Below are positions 1 through 4,643 of a stretch of DNA of 5,498 bases, piece by piece. Source of the stretch: a bacterium (lineage in GTDB: Bacteria; UBP18; UBA7526). The position numbers and the translations under genes are program-made. The stretch covers positions 1-5,498 of the forward strand of contig DRGV01000087.1 of assembly GCA_011049955.1 (NCBI GenBank), given 5' to 3'. Every line of letters starts with the position of its first letter. The first letter of the stretch is position 1. A model generated the notes under the pieces. The model did not search any database. It was not told where the DNA came from and saw only the letters and a program-made list of their open reading frames with translations.

Positions 1-84
1 CGCCCAGTAGAACTTCATCTGGATGGCAATACCTTCCCTCATATTCAAGGGTGGCAACTTGGCATGATAGAGTTTTTCTTTCAT
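1..84 (-). CDS. 5' end of an unidentified protein gene, cut by the left edge
   Basis: An open frame reads leftward from ATG at 84-82 for 28 codons to the window edge without a stop. The start is well supported: an AGGAGG-type Shine-Dalgarno site (complement of 92-99) lies about seven bases upstream, and a strong sigma-70-type promoter lies further up at 153-181. The visible residues begin MKEKLYHAKL and end MKFYWA. They are soluble-looking, with no signal peptide or membrane segment in this part. I do not recognise the family. The gene is divergent from fmt. Its leader shares an identical 14-base stretch, GGTTGCAAAGGAGG, with the leader of the phosphatase gene at 4622-4635. Confidence 0.6.
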   Translation of the reverse strand, partial: MKEKLYHAKLPPLNMREGIAIQMKFYWA

Positions 85-152
85 TTTCTTTCCCTCCTTT
101 GCAACCGCAAAAACGCAAAATTTCAAACAAAGACGCAAAAACAAACATCTTA

Positions 153-181
153 AGTATATCGAAAGATAAGAGAAAAGTCAA
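153..181 (-). promoter_or_regulatory. Sigma-70-type promoter for the leftward gene
   Basis: Read on the minus strand there is TTGACT (complement of 176-181), a 17-base spacer and TATACT (complement of 153-158). Both boxes are one base from the sigma-70 consensus and the spacing is ideal. Transcription would start near 146 and leave a leader of about 60 bases before the ATG at 84. The -35 box lies on the end of the neighbouring inverted repeat (177-304), so the repeat may have supplied half of this promoter. Confidence 0.6.
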
Positions 182-304
182 CCCCGCACCTTTTACCCAT
201 TCAAAGCATTAAGATAAAAAATGAACCCCGCCCCTTCCTTGTCTGCGGTCGGGATTTGGAGAAAAGAAGGAGCGGGGTGAATATTGAAAAGGTGCGGGGT
301 CAAC
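177..304. repeat. Nested inverted repeat (MITE- or REP-like), about 128 bp
   Basis: The outer arms, 181-194 (ACCCCGCACCTTTT) and 287-300, are perfect 14-bp reverse complements. Similarity continues outward at 16 of 18 bases. Inner arms at 225-236 and 267-278 pair at 11 of 12 bases and start with the same ACCCCGC word, so that word occurs four times, twice on each strand. The element fills most of the gap between the two divergent genes and holds no credible gene. It resembles a non-autonomous palindromic mobile element. No transposase is present in the window. Confidence 0.65.
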
Positions 305-310
305 GATAAT

Positions 311-339
311 TTGATTTTTTTGAAGAAATGTGCTAATTT
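311..339 (+). promoter_or_regulatory. Possible promoter for fmt
   Basis: TTGATT at 311-316 is followed by a 17-base spacer and TAATTT at 334-339, about 20 bases before the fmt start. The match to consensus is only fair and the region is AT-rich, so this may be chance. It is the best candidate between the inverted repeat and the gene. Confidence 0.3.
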
Positions 340-359
340 AATAAATCTAGGAGATACGA

Positions 360-1469
360 ATGGAAATAATCTTTATGGGAACCCCGGAGTTTGCCTGCTC
401 TTCCCTTTTAACTTTAATCAGGAGCAAGCATGATATTGTGGGAGTGATTACCCAACCGGATCGAAGAAGGGGGAGGGGAATGAAGGTCTCCTTCTCGCCG
501 GTTAAGGAGTTATCTTTAAAGAATAATCTGAATATCTATCAACCATTGAACATAAACGATCCAGAGTTTATTAACTTTTTGAGAAAAATCTCTCCTGACT
601 TAATTGTTATCGTTGCCTTTGGCCGGATCTTATCAAAAGAGGTTCTAAAATTACCAAAGGATGGATGCATTAATCTTCACGCTTCCTTGCTTCCCAAATA
701 TAGGGGAGCGGCACCCATTCCCTGGGCTATTCTTGCTGGAGAAGAGAGGAGTGGGGTGACCACCTTCTATCTGAGCGAGGAGGTGGATAGCGGAGATATT
801 ATTTTACAGAGAGAAGAGGAGATTAGGAAGGATGATACTACCGCTACCTTGAGCAGAAGATTGGCCGAGACAGGAGCAGAATTATTGATAGAGACCATCG
901 CTAAAATTGAGGGGAAAGAGGCGCCAAGGATACCTCAGGATAAAGGAAGGGCAACCTATGCCCCAAGACTGAAGAAAGAGGATGGGCTCATAGACTGGAA
1001 GAGATCCGCTTCTCAGATAGAAAGGTTCGTTCGAGCCATGGACCCCTGGCCGGGGGCCTATACTTACGTTAAAGTAAAAAGTAAAAATGAAAAAGTACCC
1101 CGAGAAATTCAGAGAATTTCCGGGACTAAGTCCTCGGAATCTTTCCAAGATTCCAGAGGGAAAGTGAAAACTGAAGAAAGAAAAAATATTTTGAAGATAT
1201 GGAAGGCAGAAATCGCATATCGCGTATCGCACATTGCAGATCGCAAATTCCAACCGGGAGAAGTGATAGACATCACTAAAGAGGGGATGGTGGTGGTTTG
1301 TGGAGAAGGGCTCTTGTTGGTTAAGGAGGTTCAGCCTGCAGGCAAGAAGAGGATGAGCGCCTCTTCCTTCTCTTCAGGATATAGGATAAAGAGAGGCGAT
1401 ATTCTAAATAACAAATCCGAAATCCAAAAGCCCAATGCGCTTCGCTTGCATTGGAGAGCGCATAAGTAA
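360..1469 (+). CDS. fmt: Methionyl-tRNA formyltransferase with in-frame repeat insertions
   Basis: Fmt transfers a formyl group from 10-formyltetrahydrofolate to the methionine on initiator tRNA in the cytoplasm. The N-terminal MGTPEFA motif (6-12), the catalytic and folate-binding motif around SLLPKYRGAAPI (109-120) and EVDSGD (141-146) are all present. By alignment from memory with the E. coli enzyme, the catalytic trio Asn, His, Asp corresponds to N105, H107 and D143. The C-terminal tRNA-binding domain has FVRAMDPWPGAY (223-234) and ends at GYRIKRGDIL (340-349). The start follows AGGAGA at 349-354 with five bases of spacing. The protein is 369 residues against about 315 usual. The excess is a low-complexity block at about 238-276, extra residues at about 285-296 and a tail after 350. 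All three coincide with repeats in the DNA. The catalytic domain is intact, so the enzyme is probably active. Confidence 0.95.
   Translation: MEIIFMGTPEFACSSLLTLIRSKHDIVGVITQPDRRRGRGMKVSFSPVKELSLKNNLNIYQPLNINDPEFINFLRKISPDLIVIVAFGRILSKEVLKLPKDGCINLHASLLPKYRGAAPIPWAILAGEERSGVTTFYLSEEVDSGDIILQREEEIRKDDTTATLSRRLAETGAELLIETIAKIEGKEAPRIPQDKGRATYAPRLKKEDGLIDWKRSASQIERFVRAMDPWPGAYTYVKVKSKNEKVPREIQRISGTKSSESFQDSRGKVKTEERKNILKIWKAEIAYRVSHIADRKFQPGEVIDITKEGMVVVCGEGLLLVKEVQPAGKKRMSASSFSSGYRIKRGDILNNKSEIQKPNALRLHWRAHK
1071..1188 (+). repeat. Composite repeat inserted in fmt: heptad array, two hairpins, heptad array
   Basis: Four 7-base units of type AAAGTAA occupy 1071-1098. Two hairpins follow. The first, 1099-1124, has arms CCCG(a)GAAATTC and GAATTTCCGGG with a three-base loop. 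The second, 1132-1159, has arms CCTCGGAATCTT and AAGATTCC(a)GAGG, also with a three-base loop. Each has one bulged A. Further A-rich 7-base units follow at 1161-1188. The block encodes Fmt residues of about 238-276, which have no counterpart in ordinary Fmt, and the reading frame stays open throughout. It resembles the Rickettsia palindromic elements that insert in frame in genes, but no homology is implied. Confidence 0.75.
1212..1246 (+). repeat. Heptad array ATCGCAN inside fmt
   Basis: Five consecutive 7-base units fit ATCGCAN (ATCGCAT, ATCGCGT, ATCGCAC, ATTGCAG, ATCGCAA). They encode roughly residues 285-296 of Fmt, between the motifs LKIWKAE and PGEVIDI, where other Fmt proteins have a short variable loop. 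Confidence 0.75.
1413..1454 (+). repeat. Heptads plus 23-bp palindrome forming the fmt C-terminal tail
   Basis: Three units (AAATCCG, AAATCCA, AAAGCCC) at 1413-1433 run into a palindrome at 1432-1454 with 7-bp perfect arms (CCAATGC and GCATTGG) and a nine-base loop. The complement of this palindrome has the core ATGCAAGCGAAGCGCAT. A near copy lies at 4484-4506. The block encodes nearly all the Fmt residues after the normal C-terminal motif. Confidence 0.7.
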
Positions 1470-1486
1470 TTAAGCATTGGCCGAAG

Positions 1487-1612
1487 CACTAAACAAATCC
1501 AAATAACCAAAATTCAAATGTTCTAAACGAAAGTAGTTTTGGATTTTGAAAATTAGAATTTAGAAATTGTTTAGAATTTCGATATTAGAATTTAGTATTT
1601 CACTAAACAAAT
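1487..1612. repeat. AT-rich intergenic repeat bounded by 12-bp direct repeats
   Basis: The gap between fmt and the peptidase gene is almost all repeat. CACTAAACAAAT occurs at 1487-1498 and again at 1601-1612. Between them, units of a TTAGAAT heptad run from 1553 to 1605, broken once by four bases at 1567-1570, and looser CAAAN heptads lie at 1494-1521. Inverted pairs AAATCCAAA (1495-1503) with TTTGGATTT (1538-1546), and TTCTAAAC (1521-1528) with GTTTAGAA (1569-1576), allow a long AT-rich fold. No promoter or terminator is convincing here. Confidence 0.65.
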
Positions 1613-1625
1613 TTGGAGGTAAATG

Positions 1626-2300
1626 ATGGGTTTCTACAGTTCTTATCTCATTCTCCTTCCCGCTCTTATTCTGGCCCTCTATGCTCAGAATAAGGTGAAA
1701 AGTACCTATCGGAAGTATTCTAAGGTCGCTTCCCAAAGAGGATGGAACGGGGCCCAGACGGCAAGAAGCCTCTTGAATGAGAATGGCTTAAGTGAAATCA
1801 AGATTGAGAAGATTCCAGGAACGTTAACCGACCATTATGACCCGAGAAGTAAAGTCTTACGCCTTTCTGCTCCCATCCATGATAGTTCTTCTCTGTCTGC
1901 TTTAGGGATTGCGGCCCATGAGACGGGCCATGCCATACAGGATTCAAGAGGTTATCTTCCCTTGCGGATCCGCCATGCCATCTTTCCCGCCACTGCTTTG
2001 GGAACGAACTTAGCTTTTCCCCTCTTTTTCATCGGCTTCCTATTTGGGGGCCGTTTTTTGATGAATCTCGGTATCCTATTCTTTAGTGCCGCAGTTATCT
2101 TTCAAATTGTTACTCTGCCCGTGGAGTTTAACGCCTCAAAGAGAGCCTTAGTCTTACTTGAGGAAGGGAATTATTTGGGGGAAGAGGAGATCTCTGGGGC
2201 GAGCAAGGTCCTCTCTGCTGCGGCCTTGACTTACTTAGCCGCTACCGCCATGGCAGTCATGCAGCTCCTTCGCCTCTTGATTCTACGACAAAGCAGATGA
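1626..2300 (+). CDS. YugP-type membrane zinc metallopeptidase (Zn_peptidase_2 family)
   Basis: This is a membrane-anchored neutral zinc metallopeptidase of the YugP/DUF2 type. Its substrate is unknown; related proteins are envelope enzymes. Numbering from the ATG at 1626, a membrane segment spans about 6-20. The family stretch KVKSTYRKYSKV follows, then LTDHYDPRSKVLRLS and the zinc site AAHETGHAIQ, where HETGH gives two histidine ligands and the catalytic Glu. Two hydrophobic segments follow (about 118-162), then LPVEFNAS, whose Glu is the likely third ligand, and a last hydrophobic helix near the C-terminus. The length of 224 is normal. A second in-frame ATG at 1623 is possible, but GGAGG at 1615-1619 is only three bases from it and six from 1626, so I prefer 1626. 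The 3' end overlaps the next gene by ATGA, implying translational coupling. Confidence 0.92.
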   Translation: MGFYSSYLILLPALILALYAQNKVKSTYRKYSKVASQRGWNGAQTARSLLNENGLSEIKIEKIPGTLTDHYDPRSKVLRLSAPIHDSSSLSALGIAAHETGHAIQDSRGYLPLRIRHAIFPATALGTNLAFPLFFIGFLFGGRFLMNLGILFFSAAVIFQIVTLPVEFNASKRALVLLEEGNYLGEEEISGASKVLSAAALTYLAATAMAVMQLLRLLILRQSR

Positions 2301-3244
2301 CCATTAAAAAACTATTCTTCAAAATTGTAGGAATAACCTTAGGGGGAATATTATTTATCTTCCTCCTCATGAGATTTACTGGGGGAAGGGAGGTTGAGGT
2401 GCCGGATATCAGGGGAAAAGAGGTAACCCTTGCCCTGGAGGAGTTGGGTAGAGCGGGATTGAAATTGAATTTAAAACTCTTAGAGAGGCGCTTCGATGAC
2501 CGTATTCCCAAGGACCATATCATCTCTCAGGACCCTCGGTCGGGAAAGGTGGTCCAGAAGGGAAGGGAGATCAAGGTCATCATCTCTAGAGGTTCTCAGA
2601 AAGTCTTTGTTCCCGAAGTGAAAGAAAGGGGTTTACGTTCCGCAGGGATTATCCTGCGCCAAAGAGGCCTAAGGATGGGTAAAGTCGCCAAAGTATACTC
2701 CGATCTAATTGAGGAGGATACCATTATGGCCCAGAGCCTGGAACCAGAAATTGAGGTGAATAGGAGTTCTGAGATAAACCTACTGGTAAGTCTTGGACCT
2801 TATCCCACCTACTTCTATATGCCAGACCTAATCGGGAGATCCCTAGAGAGAGCATCGAGAACCATAGAATACTTGAGCTTACAGACAGGCAGCATTACCT
2901 ATGAGGTGGATCCGGAGTTGAGGGAAGGGGTGGTCCTCAATCAGGCACCGAGCTTTGGTTTTCCGGTAAAGGAGAAATCTCTTGTTAATCTGGTGATAAG
3001 TGTAAAGAGTCAGACTCGCCCCACGGGACTATTAAGATACTATATGCTCCATTATGTGGTCCCCGCCGGCCTATTTTCTAAGAGGATAAAAATTGTGATC
3101 AGCGATGCCCAGGGCGAAAGAGAGGTCTATAACGCCCTCCTCTCCCCGGGAAAGGAGATCAATGAAGTCATTGCCATTATGGGAAGAGCGAGGGCCAAGA
3201 TATATATCGAGGGTAAATTAGAAAGAGAGATGACCCTCAGATAG
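2297..3244 (+). CDS. Membrane-anchored protein with three PASTA domains, no kinase
   Basis: The protein has a short cytoplasmic start (MTIKKLF), one membrane segment at about 8-26 and an outer part with three PASTA domains at about 32-99, 101-168 and 172-237. Each opens with a VP/MPD-type motif (VEVPDIRGK, VFVPEVKER, FYMPDLIGR) and the first and third contain the Q-x-P element (SQDPRSG, NQAPSFG). PASTA domains bind peptidoglycan fragments or act as spacers in PrkC/PknB kinases and PBP2x. The last 75 residues or so form a basic, beta-rich tail that I do not recognise. No kinase or transpeptidase domain is present. The start overlaps the peptidase stop and has no strong ribosome site of its own. 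In Firmicutes prkC sits near fmt and rpe, so this may be the remnant or counterpart of the kinase's sensor half. Confidence 0.88.
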   Translation: MTIKKLFFKIVGITLGGILFIFLLMRFTGGREVEVPDIRGKEVTLALEELGRAGLKLNLKLLERRFDDRIPKDHIISQDPRSGKVVQKGREIKVIISRGSQKVFVPEVKERGLRSAGIILRQRGLRMGKVAKVYSDLIEEDTIMAQSLEPEIEVNRSSEINLLVSLGPYPTYFYMPDLIGRSLERASRTIEYLSLQTGSITYEVDPELREGVVLNQAPSFGFPVKEKSLVNLVISVKSQTRPTGLLRYYMLHYVVPAGLFSKRIKIVISDAQGEREVYNALLSPGKEINEVIAIMGRARAKIYIEGKLEREMTLR

Positions 3245-3300
3245 CAGGTCGCTAATCGCAGGTCGCGGGTTGCTGGTTGCAGGTCGCTGGTCGCAGGAGG
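3245..3300 (+). repeat. Eight-unit heptad array CAGGTCG ending in a Shine-Dalgarno site
   Basis: Eight contiguous 7-base units fill all but about five bases of the gap between the PASTA stop and the next start codon. Units are CAGGTCG (three times), variants such as CTGGTCG and CTGGTTG, and finally CAGGAGG at 3294-3300. That last unit is the Shine-Dalgarno site of the following gene, so the ribosome site is literally a copy of the repeat. The array begins directly after the upstream stop codon. Confidence 0.85.
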
Positions 3301-3305
3301 GAAAA

Positions 3306-3656
3306 ATGTTTAGATTTGAAAAGTTAGAAATTTGGGAATTAGCGATAGAATATGGAAATAAACTTTATGATGTTGCTGAAACTTTTCCTAAAAGTGAACA
3401 ATTTAGTTTGACTTCCCAACTTAAACGAGCAGCAGTTTCCACTTCTAACAACATTGCAGAAGGCTCAGGCGCAGCAACTAATAAAGACTTTAAGAATTAT
3501 CTGGATATAGCAATCAAATCTACCCTAGAAACAGTCAATATCCTCTTCTTTGCTCAGAAACGCAAGTTTATTCAAGAAAGCTTGCGACTAAAATTATATG
3601 AGGAAGCAGAGAAGTTAATCAGGAAAATTCATTCTTTCAAAAAGACTTTACGATAA
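3306..3656 (+). CDS. Four-helix-bundle protein of the S23 / 23S rRNA intervening-sequence type
   Basis: This 116-residue, mostly helical protein matches the S23/IVS-encoded four-helix-bundle family. It has FEKLEIWELA near the start, FPKSEQFSLTSQLKRAAVS (about 29-47), NNIAEGSGA and the later IAIKSTLETV. Family members were found in insertions within 23S rRNA genes of some bacteria and occur widely as stand-alone genes; they form basic oligomers thought to bind nucleic acid. No rRNA is present here. The ATG at 3306 is chosen because AGGAGG ends five bases before it. An upstream TTG at 3270 would place repeat-derived residues ahead of the family's usual N-terminus. The gene is visibly AT-richer than fmt, the PASTA gene and rpe, and repeats flank it on both sides, which suggests an inserted cassette. 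Its stop codon lies in CGATAAGCGA, a word that recurs in the downstream repeats. Confidence 0.88.
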   Translation: MFRFEKLEIWELAIEYGNKLYDVAETFPKSEQFSLTSQLKRAAVSTSNNIAEGSGAATNKDFKNYLDIAIKSTLETVNILFFAQKRKFIQESLRLKLYEEAEKLIRKIHSFKKTLR

Positions 3657-3745
3657 GCGAGATTCTTCACTTCGTTCAGAATCGCCCAGTCCCGAGTGTA
3701 ACGAGGGGCGACAAAGTGAAGCGGGCGACAAGCGATAAGCGAAAA
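3657..3745. repeat. Palindrome and heptad block between the S23-type gene and rpe
   Basis: A hairpin with arms GATTCT (3661-3666) and AGAATC (3678-3683) has an 11-base loop, TCACTTCGTTC. A C- and G-flanked segment, CCCGAG...GAGGGG, follows at about 3691-3708. GGGCGACAA occurs twice (3706-3714 and 3723-3731). Heptads GCGACAA, GCGATAA and GCGAAAA then occupy 3725-3745 and run directly into CGGAGG, the Shine-Dalgarno site of rpe. No terminator with a T-run is present, so transcription may read through. Confidence 0.7.
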
Positions 3746-3756
3746 CGGAGGTATTT

Positions 3757-4416
3757 ATGGTTAAGATAGCGCCTTCTGTATTGGCAGCAGACCTTATATC
3801 TTTAAAAGAGGAGATAAGAAGAATAGAAGAAGCAGGAGCAGATCTGGTTCATATCGATGTCATGGCCGGGGCTTTTGTCCCCAACATTACCTTCGGCCCA
3901 GAGATAGTGAGGGCAATAAGAAAGATAACAAAACTTCCCCTGGATGTTCATCTTATGATCAATAATCCTCAGAAGTTCATAAAGCCCTTTCTTCAGGCAG
4001 GAAGCGATATATTGACAGTACATATCGAAGCCAGTGGTAATATAGAAGAGGCAATTGGATTGATTAAAGAAGGAAAGAAGAAAGCCGGGATAGCCATTAA
4101 TCCCAAGACCCCCCTTCTTGCCATCGAGGAGTTTCTGGGGAAGGTAGATATGGTTACTGTAATGAGCGTCCATCCTGGTTTTGCTGGCCAGATATTCATC
4201 CCGGCAGTAATCCCCAAGATTAGAGAGTTGAAGGATCTGATAACCAAGAGGAATCTAAAAGTAGAGATTGAGGTGGATGGAGGAATAAATACTACCACTG
4301 CCCCAGAGGTAATTAAGGCCGGAGCAGACATCTTAGCAAGCGGAATGGGAATCTTCGGCTCTAAAGATATTAAGAAGGCAATTAAAAAATTGAGAACGGT
4401 GATCGGTGAACGGTAA
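3757..4416 (+). CDS. rpe: Ribulose-phosphate 3-epimerase
   Basis: Rpe interconverts D-ribulose 5-phosphate and D-xylulose 5-phosphate in the pentose phosphate pathway, as a cytoplasmic TIM barrel. Characteristic motifs are IAPSVLAAD (4-12), HIDVM (32-36), DVHLM (63-67), HPGFAGQ (139-145), VDGGIN (173-178) and ASGMGIFGS near the end. The expected metal and acid-base residues are present as H32, D34, H65 and D174, with S7 and M36 also conserved. The 219-residue length is normal. The start has GGAGG at 3747-3751 with five bases of spacing. The usual MDGxFVPN reads MAGAFVPN here, so a nearly invariant Asp is replaced by Ala. The common GFGGQ is GFAGQ. The last residues, TVIGER, and the stop codon are encoded by a 7-base repeat array that continues downstream. 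Confidence 0.95.
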   Translation: MVKIAPSVLAADLISLKEEIRRIEEAGADLVHIDVMAGAFVPNITFGPEIVRAIRKITKLPLDVHLMINNPQKFIKPFLQAGSDILTVHIEASGNIEEAIGLIKEGKKKAGIAINPKTPLLAIEEFLGKVDMVTVMSVHPGFAGQIFIPAVIPKIRELKDLITKRNLKVEIEVDGGINTTTAPEVIKAGADILASGMGIFGSKDIKKAIKKLRTVIGER

Positions 4417-4449
4417 TCAGTTATCGGTAATCGGTTGCGGTTACGCAAC
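4396..4449 (+). repeat. Heptad array TCGGTAA crossing the rpe stop codon, then a hairpin
   Basis: Six contiguous units of the form WCGGTRA (ACGGTGA, TCGGTGA, ACGGTAA, TCAGTTA, TCGGTAA, TCGGTTG) run from 4396 to 4437. The third unit contains the rpe stop codon (4414-4416). The array runs into a hairpin with arms GTTGCG (4434-4439) and CGCAAC (4444-4449) and loop GTTA. There is no T-run after the hairpin, so it is not a standard terminator. Confidence 0.75.
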
Positions 4450-4483
4450 TGGTTTCGGTCAATGCTCAATATTTGTGCTCTCT

Positions 4484-4506
4484 CGGATGCCAGCGAAGCG
4501 CATCCG
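4484..4506. repeat. 23-bp palindrome, second copy
   Basis: Seven-bp perfect arms (CGGATGC and GCATCCG) enclose a nine-base loop, CAGCGAAGC. Compared with the complement of 1432-1454, 18 of 23 positions are identical, and four of the five differences form two compensating base pairs in the arms. The shared core is ATGCNAGCGAAGCGCAT. This is a dispersed palindrome family with at least two members in the window. Confidence 0.7.
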
Positions 4507-4533
4507 GTATCGTCAGACGTCTTTCGGAAAAAG

Positions 4534-4609
4534 CGCAACCGAATAACGTAAGACGAAACGAGCTTCGCAACCGATAAACGAATGACGAAAGACGGAATTC
4601 TTTGAATTC
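4534..4609. repeat. Degenerate heptads and inverted copies ahead of the phosphatase gene
   Basis: CGCAACCGA occurs at 4534-4542 and 4566-4574 and, inverted, at 4431-4439. The outer pair extends to ten bases and brackets 4430-4575. Heptads of type AAWGACG lie at 4542-4555 and 4574-4594. GAATTC is repeated at 4595-4600 and 4604-4609 around TTT. With the array at 4396-4449 and the palindrome at 4484, this makes almost all of the 227-base gap between rpe and the next gene repeat. I see no clear promoter in the gap. Confidence 0.6.
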
Positions 4610-4643
4610 TGTGACCTCTGTGGTTGCAAAGGAGGAAAGTGAA

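Noticed and set aside
221..280. Mini-frame of 19 codons within the nested inverted repeat
   Set aside because: There is no Shine-Dalgarno site and it lies wholly between repeat arms; chance is the simplest explanation.
882..1253. Minus-strand open frame inside fmt
   Set aside because: It lies opposite well-conserved fmt codons, has no ribosome site and its translation resembles no family. It is open by chance.
2257..2523. Minus-strand open frame over the peptidase/PASTA junction
   Set aside because: It opposes two supported genes and has no recognisable domain.
3245..3300. CRISPR-like tandem repeats
   Set aside because: Units are seven bases long and contiguous, with no unique spacers of constant length and no cas genes.
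3306..3656. Avd accessory protein of a diversity-generating retroelement
   Set aside because: Avd is a related four-helix bundle, but no reverse transcriptase, template repeat or variable repeat is visible in the window. The motifs fit the S23/IVS type better.
4434..4449. Terminator after rpe
   Set aside because: The six-bp stem with tetraloop has no following T-run and is part of the repeat array, so termination is not supported.
3802..4538. Two overlapping minus-strand open frames across rpe
   Set aside because: Both are antisense to clear Rpe motifs, lack start signals and run into repeat DNA. They are shadows of rpe.
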